Positions 16,085 through 25,337 of a DNA stretch of 64,000 nt are shown here, piece by piece. Where the stretch lies: assembly GCF_900112585.1 (NCBI RefSeq), contig NZ_FOLY01000005.1, forward strand, positions 310,001 to 374,000. The letters run 5' to 3'. How positions within the stretch are numbered: the first letter of the stretch is position 1; every line of letters starts with the position of its first letter. The position numbers and the translations under genes were made by a program. Under the pieces are notes generated by a model. The model was not told where the DNA came from. It saw only the letters and a list, made by a program, of their open reading frames with translations, and made no database searches. This DNA comes from Kushneria avicenniae (GTDB lineage: Bacteria > Pseudomonadota > Gammaproteobacteria > Pseudomonadales > Halomonadaceae).

Positions 16085-17257
16085 TCAGGCCAGCGGCCCT
16101 CCGTCGATGGTTTTCTGCATGCCGGCCATGATATGACGGCCGTCCTCGCGGGCCAGTTCCCGGTACCACCGGTCGGTGGCGGCAGGGTCGTGACCATGCG
16201 TCATCTCAGCGCGCTTGCGCGCGCGCAGAATGATGTCACCAACGCGATCCACGCGGGCGCGGTCATAGGCTTCAAGGGCCTCTGGCAGATCGCGGTATTC
16301 GCTCAGGGCCTTCGCCAGTACCCAGGCATCCTCCATGGCCTGACAGCCTCCCTGGCCCAGATCGGGCGCCATGGCGTGAGCCGCATCGCCCAGCAGGGCC
16401 ACTCGTTCTGCGACCAATGAATCGAGCGGGTCGATATCGTGAATCGGCACCCGCGCCATCAGGGCCGGGTCGAGCCGCTCGATCAGGCGCGTCACTTCGG
16501 GCGCCCAGCCGGAAAAATGATGGCGCAGCTCGGTCCTGTAATCCCCCCTGTCATCCAGCGCCTCAAGGGGCAGCGGTACATCAAAAAAGCAGTAGAACTC
16601 GGGCTGATGATCGGCATTGCCGCCGTTGCCCATCGGCATCAGCGAGACGCGCTGATGATGACCGATGTATTGATCCCAGTGATCCAGCGGGGCGAGGTCG
16701 GTATGTGCCGGAACGCGAACGTTCCAGTTCACGTAGCCACAGTAGCGCCGCTGGATGGCCTTGCCCGCCACCCGGTCGCGAAGTTTCGAATGAGTTCCGT
16801 CGGCGATGATCAGCAGATCGGCGCGGCGCGTCCGAGCGTTGTCGAAATGCACCGTCACGCCCTGGGCGTCGGTCTGAAAATCGAGGCACTGCTCGCCGAG
16901 GTGGACATGTTCGCGCCCGACGGCCTCCAGCAGCAGGCGCTGAAGCTCGCTACGAGCGATCGGACAGGCCGGCTGGCCAACGGCGTCATGGAGCGGCGTC
17001 AGACTGAACCCGGTCAGCAGCGCGCCGTCATGGCTGAAATAGCGCATCGCCTGCATGTTGCCGCTGGCCTGCTCGATGGCGGAACCAAGCCCCAGTTGCT
17101 GAAGGACTCTGGCGCCGTTGGACCAGATCGACAGGGCCGCACCGGCCGGACGCAGCTCCCGGACCCGATCGTGTACGCTGACACGGTGGCCCTGTAACTG
17201 CAGGGCGAGTGCGGCGGTCAGGCCGCCCATGCCGGCCCCGATGATGACGATATTCAT
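16085..17257 (-). CDS. hpxO: FAD-dependent urate hydroxylase HpxO
   Basis: HpxO oxidises urate to 5-hydroxyisourate with NADH and O2, replacing uricase. The 390-aa product starts with the FAD Rossmann motif GAGMGGLTAALAL. The second FAD motif is GDAAHAMAPDLGQGG. Several stretches match Klebsiella HpxO closely, including GYVNWN, RVSLMP, a YRELAREDG segment and the C-terminal GGPLA. The ATG at 17257 gives the expected MNIVIIGAG start; the frame runs on to 17599 without support. It bridges XdhAB (makes urate) and UraH/UraD (use 5-hydroxyisourate). Confidence 0.92.
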   Translation of the reverse strand: MNIVIIGAGMGGLTAALALQLQGHRVSVHDRVRELRPAGAALSIWSNGARVLQQLGLGSAIEQASGNMQAMRYFSHDGALLTGFSLTPLHDAVGQPACPIARSELQRLLLEAVGREHVHLGEQCLDFQTDAQGVTVHFDNARTRRADLLIIADGTHSKLRDRVAGKAIQRRYCGYVNWNVRVPAHTDLAPLDHWDQYIGHHQRVSLMPMGNGGNADHQPEFYCFFDVPLPLEALDDRGDYRTELRHHFSGWAPEVTRLIERLDPALMARVPIHDIDPLDSLVAERVALLGDAAHAMAPDLGQGGCQAMEDAWVLAKALSEYRDLPEALEAYDRARVDRVGDIILRARKRAEMTHGHDPAATDRWYRELAREDGRHIMAGMQKTIDGGPLA

Positions 17258-17466
17258 GGCATTACCCGCTGTTATTGTTGGAAGGTACTGTGTTGGAAGG
17301 TCATCGGGACAAATCCGCCCCTGTGACGCTTTTAGACTAACGTGGGGCGGGCGCTTTGGAAACGATCTCGATAGACAGGGGGGCAAGCACGTTTTCGAAG
17401 AAGAAAGCGCATTAATGGTGCATCGATGCGCCATGATGGCGCAGCATTGAGATCGGGACAGCGAGT

Positions 17467-17497
17467 TGACGTCGTGGGGAGGGCGCCCGGTATCGGC
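17467..17497 (+). promoter_or_regulatory. Candidate permease promoter
   Basis: TTGACG (17467-17472) is a strong -35 match. The downstream -10 is poor (TATCGG, 17492-17497, spacing 19). The RutR-like palindrome begins 6 bp after it, a position where a bound repressor would block initiation. Confidence 0.35.
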
Positions 17498-17503
17498 GGG
17501 AGC

Positions 17504-17519
17504 TGACCAATCGGTCAGT
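17504..17519. promoter_or_regulatory. RutR-like palindromic operator before permease
   Basis: CTGACCAATCGGTCAG reads as an almost perfect palindrome (reverse complement CTGACCGATTGGTCAG). It shares 12 of 16 bases with the site before xdhA and fits the E. coli RutR consensus. It lies 66 bp before the permease ATG. Confidence 0.6.
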
Positions 17520-17585
17520 TTCTGGAGCATCTGGCCGGACTCTTGCATGAAGATCGGCCTCATTGCTTTCAGGAGTGAACCGGCC

Positions 17586-18983
17586 ATGTCGCAATCCACG
17601 GGAAAGACTTCTCCACCGGACGAGCTGATTCATGCGCTCGAGGACCGGCCGGCGCCGGGGCCGGCGCTTCTGGCCGCTGTCCAGCATGTGCTGGCATGCT
17701 TTGTAGCCATCGTGACCCCGACACTGGTGATTGCCGGTATTCTCGGGCTTGATCAGCAGTTGCCCTATCTGCTCAGCATGGGGCTGATGGTGTCGGGCGT
17801 GGGCACCTTCCTGCAGGCCCGAAAGCCGCTGGGTATCGGGGCCGGCATGATCTGCGTTCAGGGCACCAGCTTCTCCTTTCTGGGGGCGATTACGGCCGCC
17901 GGAATGCTGGTGAAGTCCCGCGGTGGCAGCCCGGACGACATGCTGGCCATGATCTTCGGGCTGTGCTTTTTCGGCGCGTTTGTCGAAATTTTCCTGAGCC
18001 GGTTTCTTCATCAACTGCGCCGAATCTTTACGCCCCTGGTGACGGGGATCGTCATCACCATCATTGGCATGAGCCTGATTCCGGTCGGCATGACAAGTCT
18101 GGGCGGCGGTGAGGGTGTCGATAATTTCGGCAACCCCGGCTATCTGGGCATCGGGGCTCTGACGCTTTTGATCATTGTGATTCTCGGTCATGCCCGAAAC
18201 GCCTGGCTGAGGCTTTCGGCCATCGCCATTGCGCTGGTCATCGGTACGCTGGTGGCCTGGCTGACCGGTCTGGCCGGCTTTACGGCAATCAATGAACAGC
18301 CTTTGATCAGCCTGCCCATTCCGTTTCGCTATGGCTTTGATTTCGAGTGGTCGGTGTTTTTGCCCATCGCCATGATCTATCTGATTACCGCGATCGAGTC
18401 GGTCGGAGATCTGACCGCCAACTGTCTGATCTCGCACCAGCCTATCGAGGGGCCGCGCTATCTCGAACGCATCAGCGGTGGCGTGCTGGGTGACGGCGTC
18501 AATTCGATGCTGGCGGCGGTATTCAATACCTTTCCCAACACGACCTTTTCCCAGAACAATGGCGTGATCCAGCTCAGCGGGGTGGCGAGTCGCCACGTGG
18601 GCCAGTACGTGGGCGGCATCCTGCTCATTCTGGGGCTTTTCCCCATGCTGGGCGCCATACTGTCGCAGATTCCCCAGCCGGTACTGGGTGGCGCCCTTTT
18701 GATGATGTTCGGCAGTGTGGCCGCCGCCGGCATCCGTATTCTGGCGCGAGTGACGCTGAACCGGCGCAGTCTGACCATCATGGCGGTGTCCTTCGGCATC
18801 GGCCTGGGGGTGGCGAGTCATCCTGACCTGTTCGAGCAGCTTCCGGAAATGGTGTCGCTTCTGCTGGGGTCCTCCATCAGCGCCGGCGGTCTGGTGGCCA
18901 TCGTCCTGAATCTGCTGCTGCCGGAGCACGCGACGCGTGAGCCGGTCAGGGCGAGGGCGGAAACCGAGCACTCCTCGCCCTGA
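17586..18983 (+). CDS. NCS2-family xanthine/urate permease
   Basis: This inner-membrane nucleobase:cation symporter of the NCS2 (NAT) family, 465 aa, probably has 14 helices. The NAT signature region is visible as SQNNGVIQLSGVASR, and the TM8 region has YLITAIESVGDLTAN with its substrate-binding Glu. The TM3 motif GTSFSFLGA is also present. AGGAG lies 10 nt before the ATG at 17586. Context (xdh, hpxO, uraDH, RutR-like operator) favours xanthine or urate over uracil. Confidence 0.9.
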   Translation: MSQSTGKTSPPDELIHALEDRPAPGPALLAAVQHVLACFVAIVTPTLVIAGILGLDQQLPYLLSMGLMVSGVGTFLQARKPLGIGAGMICVQGTSFSFLGAITAAGMLVKSRGGSPDDMLAMIFGLCFFGAFVEIFLSRFLHQLRRIFTPLVTGIVITIIGMSLIPVGMTSLGGGEGVDNFGNPGYLGIGALTLLIIVILGHARNAWLRLSAIAIALVIGTLVAWLTGLAGFTAINEQPLISLPIPFRYGFDFEWSVFLPIAMIYLITAIESVGDLTANCLISHQPIEGPRYLERISGGVLGDGVNSMLAAVFNTFPNTTFSQNNGVIQLSGVASRHVGQYVGGILLILGLFPMLGAILSQIPQPVLGGALLMMFGSVAAAGIRILARVTLNRRSLTIMAVSFGIGLGVASHPDLFEQLPEMVSLLLGSSISAGGLVAIVLNLLLPEHATREPVRARAETEHSSP

Positions 18984-19018
18984 GCGCGCGGCGTGCCGGG
19001 GGGCAGAATGGGGTGCTT

Positions 19019-20251
19019 TCAGATGCCCTGATTGGTACGGGCCAGCGCCTGCTGATAGGCGCCGGCGATGCTCTCCGGAGACAGGCCCAGCCGGGCCAGT
19101 TGCGTCCAGTCCACCTTTTGCCATTCAGCCCTTTGATAGTCGATGGCCGTTTGAAGGATCAGGCCCAGGGGGCCGGTGCGATGGATCAGGGCCGCCTCGA
19201 TCTCGGGATGGACCGGAATCTGCGCCAGAATGTCTACCAGCGGCTGATCCATGAAGCTGTCCAGGCAGGAGAAGAGCCCGACAGTAAAGCCCATTTCACT
19301 GGTCTGGCCGGGAAGCTGATGCGCCATGTTGTGACAGAAATGTCCCAGCATCATGGCCAGCTCCTGCAGGGCGTGTGGCTTGTCGTCAAAGCGTGACAGC
19401 ACCAGAAGGCTGGCCAGACTTCGAATGCGGGACAGTCCCAGGGTCATGACGGCACCGTGCAGCGAGGTGACCGGGCGACTTTGCTCCATGAAGGCGGCGT
19501 TGGCCATGCGAAGCAGACGAACGCTGAGAAAGGGGTCGTGCTGTACGGTCTCGGCCATGTCGCGCATGGAAATTTCCGTCGCGTTGAGTTCGGCCAGAAG
19601 TTTCAGGGTATTGAGACGGTTGACCGGCATGACCCGCCCGTAGACCGGTTCGGGGCGGGCCAGAAAGTAGCCCTGAAAGAGCGTACAGCCGGCTTCCATG
19701 GCGATGCGGTAGTCTTCCTTCGTTTCGATCTTTTCGGCCAGCAGCTGAAGGTGGGGGGAGCGTGCCTTCAGCGCCATGATGGTGGTAGCGAGCGATTCGC
19801 TGGTATAGACGGGGTAGTCGAGCTTGACGATGTCGACGAAGGGCAGCAGCGGGTGGCCGGCATCCGCCAGGCTGTAGTCATCCAGGGCCATGATGTGCCC
19901 TTCATCACGCAGGCGCGTCAGCGCTTCGATCACCTCGGGCGTATCGGTAACATCCTCGAGAATTTCGATGATCAGGGCGCGCGAATCAAAGGGAATGTCT
20001 CTGATCAGGCTCTCTTTCGTGAAGTTGACGTAAGCCGGACGATTGTCACAGACCTCGTTGATATCGGACGCGGTAAAGGCGTTGATCAGGACCTGGCTGG
20101 TGGCGCGATTACCGTCAAAATCGGCCGCCACGATCGGGCCGCCGCCATAGGGACGAAACAGCAGCTCGTAGCCGGCCAGCTCCAGCTGACGGTCATAGAT
20201 GGGCTGGCGGGCAAACAAAACGCCGGCGCTATCGTTGAAAGTGTCGCTCAT
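19019..20251 (-). CDS. EAL-HDOD signalling protein
   Basis: This 410-aa cytosolic protein is of the YuxH type, with an EAL domain (about 10-205) and an HDOD domain (about 205-400). The EAL domain keeps ExLxR as ELLFR, the Asn in YVNFT, a Glu in LIIEILED, VKLD, AEKIE and QGYFLARP. The usual DDFG is DDYS. Catalytic residues are therefore largely present, although many EAL-HDOD proteins are inactive c-di-GMP sensors. Activity cannot be settled here. The gene is convergent with the permease, 35 bp apart, and appears to be monocistronic. Confidence 0.88.
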   Translation of the reverse strand: MSDTFNDSAGVLFARQPIYDRQLELAGYELLFRPYGGGPIVAADFDGNRATSQVLINAFTASDINEVCDNRPAYVNFTKESLIRDIPFDSRALIIEILEDVTDTPEVIEALTRLRDEGHIMALDDYSLADAGHPLLPFVDIVKLDYPVYTSESLATTIMALKARSPHLQLLAEKIETKEDYRIAMEAGCTLFQGYFLARPEPVYGRVMPVNRLNTLKLLAELNATEISMRDMAETVQHDPFLSVRLLRMANAAFMEQSRPVTSLHGAVMTLGLSRIRSLASLLVLSRFDDKPHALQELAMMLGHFCHNMAHQLPGQTSEMGFTVGLFSCLDSFMDQPLVDILAQIPVHPEIEAALIHRTGPLGLILQTAIDYQRAEWQKVDWTQLARLGLSPESIAGAYQQALARTNQGI

Positions 20252-20412
20252 GGTGTCCTGAAGATCTTCAAAATAGCGCAGGCGCCGCAGCCATGAATAA
20301 CAGTGTCGCTCGTGCCTTCACTAGCATTTGTCAACGGTGGCTTTTATACCATTATCGTCCGGCATCGCCATGGCTTGAGCATGGAAGTCCTGAAATATTG
20401 AATGTTTTGAAG

Positions 20413-21051
20413 TCATTGCGTGATTGAGGCGGCGGTATTTTCATCCGGAACGTCCTGCATCGAGACAAAGCCGGGGATCTCCTCGATGCGCCCGCACCAG
20501 TGCACGACGTGCGGCCAGTCCAGCAGCAGCAGGCCGGCCTGATCGGCAATGTGGGTGTGGGCAAACAGTGCCACGTCGGCCAGTGTCAGCGACTCCCCGG
20601 CCAGGAAGGGCTGCATGCTCAGCGTCTGCTCCATGATGTCCAGCGCCTGCCGCGCGCTCTCCTGACGGGCCACCAGCTCCTCGAGACGTTCACTCGGGTC
20701 GCCCTGATACCAGTGAATCAGGCGGGCTACCGACAGCGATGGCTCGTGACGATGTTGCTCGAAAAACATCCACTGCAGCATGCGGGCCCGATCAAAATCA
20801 TCATCGGGCACCAGAGCACTGTCGCGGGCCAGGTAATAGAGAATGGCGTTGGATTCCACCAGCGTGCGACCGTCATGAAGTTCCAGCATGGGGATGCGGC
20901 GGGCGGGGTTGCGGGTGGCGAAGTTGTCGCTGAGCGTCTCACCGGTCAGAAAGTCGACATCAAACCAGCGGTGGGCAATCTCCAGCAGTGCCAGGGTGAG
21001 TCTGACCTTGTAGCAGTTGCCCGAGCGGTAGTCGCCGTAGACGGTCATCAT
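20413..21051 (-). CDS. Glutathione S-transferase family protein
   Basis: This cytosolic 212-aa protein has an N-terminal thioredoxin-like GST domain (YGDYRSGNCYKVRL, RIPML and ESNAILYYLA for glutathione binding). An all-helical C-terminal domain follows with LTLADVALFAHTH. A Ser-Gly-Asn-Cys segment sits where the catalytic Ser or Cys of beta/theta-type GSTs lies. GGAG lies 8 nt before the ATG at 21051; the neighbouring ATG at 21048 is possible. Function is probably detoxification or thiol chemistry. Confidence 0.87.
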   Translation of the reverse strand: MMTVYGDYRSGNCYKVRLTLALLEIAHRWFDVDFLTGETLSDNFATRNPARRIPMLELHDGRTLVESNAILYYLARDSALVPDDDFDRARMLQWMFFEQHRHEPSLSVARLIHWYQGDPSERLEELVARQESARQALDIMEQTLSMQPFLAGESLTLADVALFAHTHIADQAGLLLLDWPHVVHWCGRIEEIPGFVSMQDVPDENTAASITQ

Positions 21052-21204
21052 GGCATCGTCTCCGTGAACGGTTGGCACATGAGAAAGATGCAGACATTGT
21101 GGCACAAGCCTGCATCGCCATCCTTAAACCAGTAACGCTGTCTCATGTGACAGGGCCCTGCCGACTGATGACAGCGCCCCGCAGGATCACGAATCGGCAA
21201 ATCC

Positions 21205-23571
21205 TCAGGCGGTGGCAAGCAGTCCGGTCTGCTGCTCGACCTGTTCGGTGCTCATCAGATGAATGGTCACCGGCACCGACTTGGCGGCAATGGTGTTGCT
21301 CCGCTCGTCGCGATTGGCGATCGGGATCAGGCCGTTGGTTTCCGGATAGTAGGCCGCCGCGCAGCCTTCGGGCACGTCATAGGGCATGACGCGAAAGCCC
21401 GAAGCATGTCGCTTGATGCCATCCTCGGCCACGGCGCGAAACTCGATCAGATTGCCCTCTTCAAGACCAAGACGTTTGATATCGGCCGGGTTCATCATCA
21501 CCACCATGCGCGTGCCATAGACATCGCGATAGCGATCATCGAGCGAATAGACCGTGGTGTTGAACTGATCATGACCGCGGGTGGTGATCAGCTGGAAGTA
21601 ATCGGCCTTCGGCGTGGTCATGCTCGAATCCAGCGTCTGGCCCGGGAAGAGGAAGTTGGCGCGACCGCTGTCGGTCTCCCAGACCCGTTCGCGCGCAGCG
21701 TTATACAGATGAAAGCCGCCGGGCTCACCGACCCGGGCGTTATAGTCCCTGAACATCTCCGGAAAGACCGCCTCGATGCGATCGCGAATGCGTGAGTAGT
21801 CTTCGCTGAGCCACTCCCAGTCGACCTTCGTGTGCGGCGGCAGGGTCGCCCGGGCGATGCCGGCGATGATCGCCACCTCGGACCTGAGGTGTGTCGAGGC
21901 CGGTTCGAGCTGACCGGTCGAGCCGTTGACGTTGCTCATGCCATCCTCGAGCGTCACGGTCTGCAGGACGCCAGCCTGAATGTCCTTCTCGGTGCGCGCC
22001 AGACACGGCAGGATAAAGGCCTTTTTGCCGTGAATCAGATGGCTGCGGTTGAGTTTGGTCGAGATCTGGACGGTCATTTTCAGCTTGTTGAGTGTCTGCT
22101 CGGCCACGCGATCGATATCGGGAATGGCGCGGAAAAAGTTGCCGCCAAGACCGATGAAAGCGTCCACACCGCCATTCATGATCGACTCGCAGCACTGGGC
22201 GACGTCATCACCGTGCCGGCGCGGCGAATGAATATCGAACACCTTGTCGAGCTGGCTTAAAAACTGCTCGGTGGGCTTTTGATAGATACCGACAGTGCGA
22301 TCACCCTGCACGTTGGAGTGGCCGCGCACCGGGCAGGCTCCGGCCCCGCGTCGGCCGATGTTGCCACGCAGCAGCAGCAGGTTGACGATCTGCTGAACAC
22401 CGTCGCCGCCATGCTTTTGCTGGGTAATGCCCATGCCCCAGCAGCAGATGACGCGCTCGGAGGTCATGTAGACCTCGGCGGCCTGCTCGATGGCCGCTCG
22501 CGTCAATCCCGAGTGGCGCTCGATGCGATCCCAGTCCAGCGCACGGCAGTGATCGGCGTAGGCGTCAAAGCCGTGGGTGTGGGCTTCAATGAACTCGTGA
22601 TCAAGTACGCGTCTGTCGCCGTTGCGGCGCGCCCGGTCATCGGCTTCGATGACCACCTTGCACATGCCCTGAATGGCGGCAATGTCACCGCCGATGCGGA
22701 CCTGATGATACTGCGAGCTGATGGTGGTGCCGGCGGGTTTGAGCATGTCCTTCGGGCTCTGCGGGTCGGCAAAGCGTACCAGCGCTTTTTCCCTCAGCGG
22801 GTTGAAGGTCACCACGGCGCCGCCGCGATTTACCAGTTCGTGCAGGTTGCCCATCATGCGCGGGCTATTGGTACCGGTGTTCTGACCGAAGATGAAGACG
22901 GCATCGGTGTGATCAAAGTCATCCAGCGTGGTCGTGGCCTTGCCTACGCCCAGGCTGCCGGGCAGCGAGACCGTCGTGGTCTCATGGCACATGTTGGAGC
23001 AGTCGGGAAAATTGTTGATGCCATACATCCGGCCGAAGAGCTGAAACATGAAGGCCGATTCGTTGGGGGCATGGCCCGAGGTGTAGAGCTGAACGCGCCA
23101 GCGGTCCTCGTAGCTTCGAAGCTCTTCGCCGATCTCGTTGAAGGCGTCTTCCCAGCTGATGGCCTCGTACTTGTCCGTGCCGATGTTATAGCGCATCGGA
23201 TGGGTCAGGCGCCCCTGGCTTTCCAGCTCGTGATCGCTCCAGCCCGAGAGCTCGGTGACGGTGTGCTGTTCGAAAAAGGCCGGATGCACGCGCTTGCGGG
23301 TCGCCTCCCAGGCCACCGCCTTGGCGCCGTTTTCACAGAATTCGGCCATGGCCGGTCTGACCGGGTCGGGCCAGGCACAGCTGGGGCACTTGAAGCCGGT
23401 GTGCTTGTTCATCGACAGCATCAACCGGTTGCCGACAAAGGGCACCTGCTGGCGGAACATGTGTTCCTGGACGGCTTTCAGGGCCAGCCAGCCGCCACCG
23501 GGCGAGGTGCCCTCGTCCTGACTGCCGTAAACCCGGTCGTTGCTCTCGTGTGCGGTGTGCTTTTTCACCAT
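21205..23571 (-). CDS. FdhF/YdeP-family molybdopterin oxidoreductase, paralogue 2
   Basis: This 788-aa protein is of the same YdeP-like family as the product of 4771-7059, but on the opposite strand. Cys62 and Cys65 (CPSCAW) and Cys79 form the N-terminal motif. CSNMCHE, GQNTGTNSPRM and CPVRGHSNVQGDRT are conserved. The ATG at 23571 follows GGAGG by 7 nt; ATG 23583 is less likely. No fdhD, regulator or redox partner is adjacent, so FdhD encoded at 3.9 kb may serve both. E. coli YdeP has been linked to acid resistance; the reaction is unknown. Confidence 0.88.
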   Translation of the reverse strand: MVKKHTAHESNDRVYGSQDEGTSPGGGWLALKAVQEHMFRQQVPFVGNRLMLSMNKHTGFKCPSCAWPDPVRPAMAEFCENGAKAVAWEATRKRVHPAFFEQHTVTELSGWSDHELESQGRLTHPMRYNIGTDKYEAISWEDAFNEIGEELRSYEDRWRVQLYTSGHAPNESAFMFQLFGRMYGINNFPDCSNMCHETTTVSLPGSLGVGKATTTLDDFDHTDAVFIFGQNTGTNSPRMMGNLHELVNRGGAVVTFNPLREKALVRFADPQSPKDMLKPAGTTISSQYHQVRIGGDIAAIQGMCKVVIEADDRARRNGDRRVLDHEFIEAHTHGFDAYADHCRALDWDRIERHSGLTRAAIEQAAEVYMTSERVICCWGMGITQQKHGGDGVQQIVNLLLLRGNIGRRGAGACPVRGHSNVQGDRTVGIYQKPTEQFLSQLDKVFDIHSPRRHGDDVAQCCESIMNGGVDAFIGLGGNFFRAIPDIDRVAEQTLNKLKMTVQISTKLNRSHLIHGKKAFILPCLARTEKDIQAGVLQTVTLEDGMSNVNGSTGQLEPASTHLRSEVAIIAGIARATLPPHTKVDWEWLSEDYSRIRDRIEAVFPEMFRDYNARVGEPGGFHLYNAARERVWETDSGRANFLFPGQTLDSSMTTPKADYFQLITTRGHDQFNTTVYSLDDRYRDVYGTRMVVMMNPADIKRLGLEEGNLIEFRAVAEDGIKRHASGFRVMPYDVPEGCAAAYYPETNGLIPIANRDERSNTIAAKSVPVTIHLMSTEQVEQQTGLLATA

Positions 23572-23780
23572 GATGGCCTCCATGCCAATACGGTTAAAAG
23601 ATGACAGAGGGTGCTGACGATGTCGTGACCGCCGACAGGCGTGGCGAGATGCATCGAGCCGGCGGTGGCTGTCGGACGGGACTGACGGGGGGTGTCAACA
23701 CCAGAAACGGTTAACCCTCATCAGTCTGGTACAAAAGCTGAATTTTTGCTTAATAACATTCGGGGTGGCGCCTGATGGAC

Positions 23781-25337
23781 TCAGTGCATTGGGCCGCCGG
23801 AGGGGAAGGGCGGGCGCGCCAGCCAGATCAGGCCGATGGTAATGACAAAGATGATGCCAAAGAGCCAGAGCACATCATTGAACGCCATGGTCGCAGCCTG
23901 GGTATTGACGACCTCGTTGAGCGTGGCATAAGCGCGCTGATCCTGTAGCCCCAGCGTGCCCAGTTGATCCATATAGTGTTCGGTGGCGGGACTGCCGGGC
24001 ACCACCGACTCGCTCAGGCGCGCATGGTGATAGATGCTGCGATGGTCATAAAGGGTGACCGAGACCGCCGTGGAGATGCTGGTGGCCAGCGTTCGGCAGA
24101 AGTTGGAAAGCCCCGAGGCGTCCGCGATCTGATCATCACTGAGACCGGCAAAGATGATCTGGTTGATGGGCACGAAAAAGAACGCCACCCCCGCGCCCAT
24201 GACAAACCGCGGCATGGCCAGCTCACCGAAGGCGATCTGGTTGTTGAGCCCCGCCGCCCAGAATGAGGTGAAGGCAAAGACGGCAAAGCCGAAGGTGACC
24301 AGAATGCGCAGATCAAAATGGCTCTGGAACCGCCCCACCAGCGGCGACATGAACAGTGCCAGCACGCCGATGGGCGCGACGGCAAGGCCTGCCCATGTCG
24401 CGTTGTAACCCATGACCTGTTGTACCCAGTTGGGCGTGATGACGGTGTTGCCAAAGAAGGCGAACATGCCCAGCGACAGGCACAGCGTGCCGATGGCGAA
24501 GTTGCGTTGACCGAACAGGCGCAGATTGACGACCGGACGGCGATGCATCAACACCCAGGCCACCAGAAAGGTGATGCCGACCAGCGCCACGATGCCCAGC
24601 GTCAGGATCATGGGGGAGGCAAACCAGTCATGATCGTTGCCGTTGTCGAGCATGAACTGCAGCGCACCGACGCCAACGATCAAAAGTCCCAGCCCGACAA
24701 CGTCCACCGGTACCCGGGTGGTTTTCGATTCGCGCCCGCGCAGCAGCCACAGGCTGAGCACCAGCGACAGAATGCCGACCGGAATGTTGATGTAAAAGAT
24801 CCACGGCCAGGAGTAGTTGTCGGTCAGCCAGCCGCCCAGAATCGGCCCGCAGATGGGGGCCACTACCACCGTCATTGCCCATAGCCCGATGGCCATGCTG
24901 CGCTTCTCGGCCGGATAGTTCTTCAAAAGCAGCGTCTGGGTCAGCGGCACCAGCGGCCCGGAAACCGCGCCCTGAAGTAGACGACAGATCACCAGCATGA
25001 TCATGCTGTGGGCCAGCCCGCACAGCGCCGAAAACACGATAAACAGCGAAATGGAAGTACAGAACAGGCGCACCTCGCCAAAGCGACGTGCCAGCCAGCC
25101 GGTCAGGGGCTGGGCGATGGCGCTGGACAGTGCGTAGGCGCTGATCGCCCAGGTGCCCTCGCTGGTGCTGACGCCCATATCGCCGGCGATGGTGTGTACC
25201 GACACGTTGACGATGGAGATGTCCAGCACCTCCATGAAGGTGGCCAGGCCCATCGCCAGTGTCAGCAGTACCAGTTTGATGCCGCGCAGGGGCGCCATTG
25301 TCTCCTGATCATTGGGTGCGGCGGCCGCTTCGGTCAT
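23781..25337 (-). CDS. emrB: DHA2-family MFS multidrug efflux permease (EmrB-like)
   Basis: This 518-aa inner-membrane drug:H+ antiporter has about 14 helices. It shows the MFS motif A region (GWLARRFGEVRLF), motif C-like GPILGGWLTDNYSWPWIFYI and the first-helix motif LDISIVNVSVHTI typical of DHA2. Its ATG overlaps the emrA stop (ATGA), so the two are translationally coupled. With the adaptor and the outer-membrane factor upstream it should form a tripartite pump. Substrates are unknown. Unlike canonical emrAB, an OMF gene is included in the operon and no MarR regulator is adjacent. Confidence 0.92.
   Translation of the reverse strand: MTEAAAAPNDQETMAPLRGIKLVLLTLAMGLATFMEVLDISIVNVSVHTIAGDMGVSTSEGTWAISAYALSSAIAQPLTGWLARRFGEVRLFCTSISLFIVFSALCGLAHSMIMLVICRLLQGAVSGPLVPLTQTLLLKNYPAEKRSMAIGLWAMTVVVAPICGPILGGWLTDNYSWPWIFYINIPVGILSLVLSLWLLRGRESKTTRVPVDVVGLGLLIVGVGALQFMLDNGNDHDWFASPMILTLGIVALVGITFLVAWVLMHRRPVVNLRLFGQRNFAIGTLCLSLGMFAFFGNTVITPNWVQQVMGYNATWAGLAVAPIGVLALFMSPLVGRFQSHFDLRILVTFGFAVFAFTSFWAAGLNNQIAFGELAMPRFVMGAGVAFFFVPINQIIFAGLSDDQIADASGLSNFCRTLATSISTAVSVTLYDHRSIYHHARLSESVVPGSPATEHYMDQLGTLGLQDQRAYATLNEVVNTQAATMAFNDVLWLFGIIFVITIGLIWLARPPFPSGGPMH

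Larger units (their letters stand above)
17258..17585. other. Divergent intergenic region hpxO-permease
   Basis: This 328-bp region separates divergent hpxO and the permease gene. It has a candidate promoter (TTGACG at 17467) and a RutR-like operator (17504-17519) on the permease side. Nearer hpxO is a direct repeat of GTTGGAAGGT at 17277-17286 and 17292-17301. No second operator copy was found close to hpxO, and I see no credible gene. Confidence 0.6.

Noticed and set aside
17412-19124. 570-codon open frame on the minus strand
   Set aside because: It overlaps the permease gene with its NAT signature; its own translation is Gln/His/Arg-rich low-complexity sequence.
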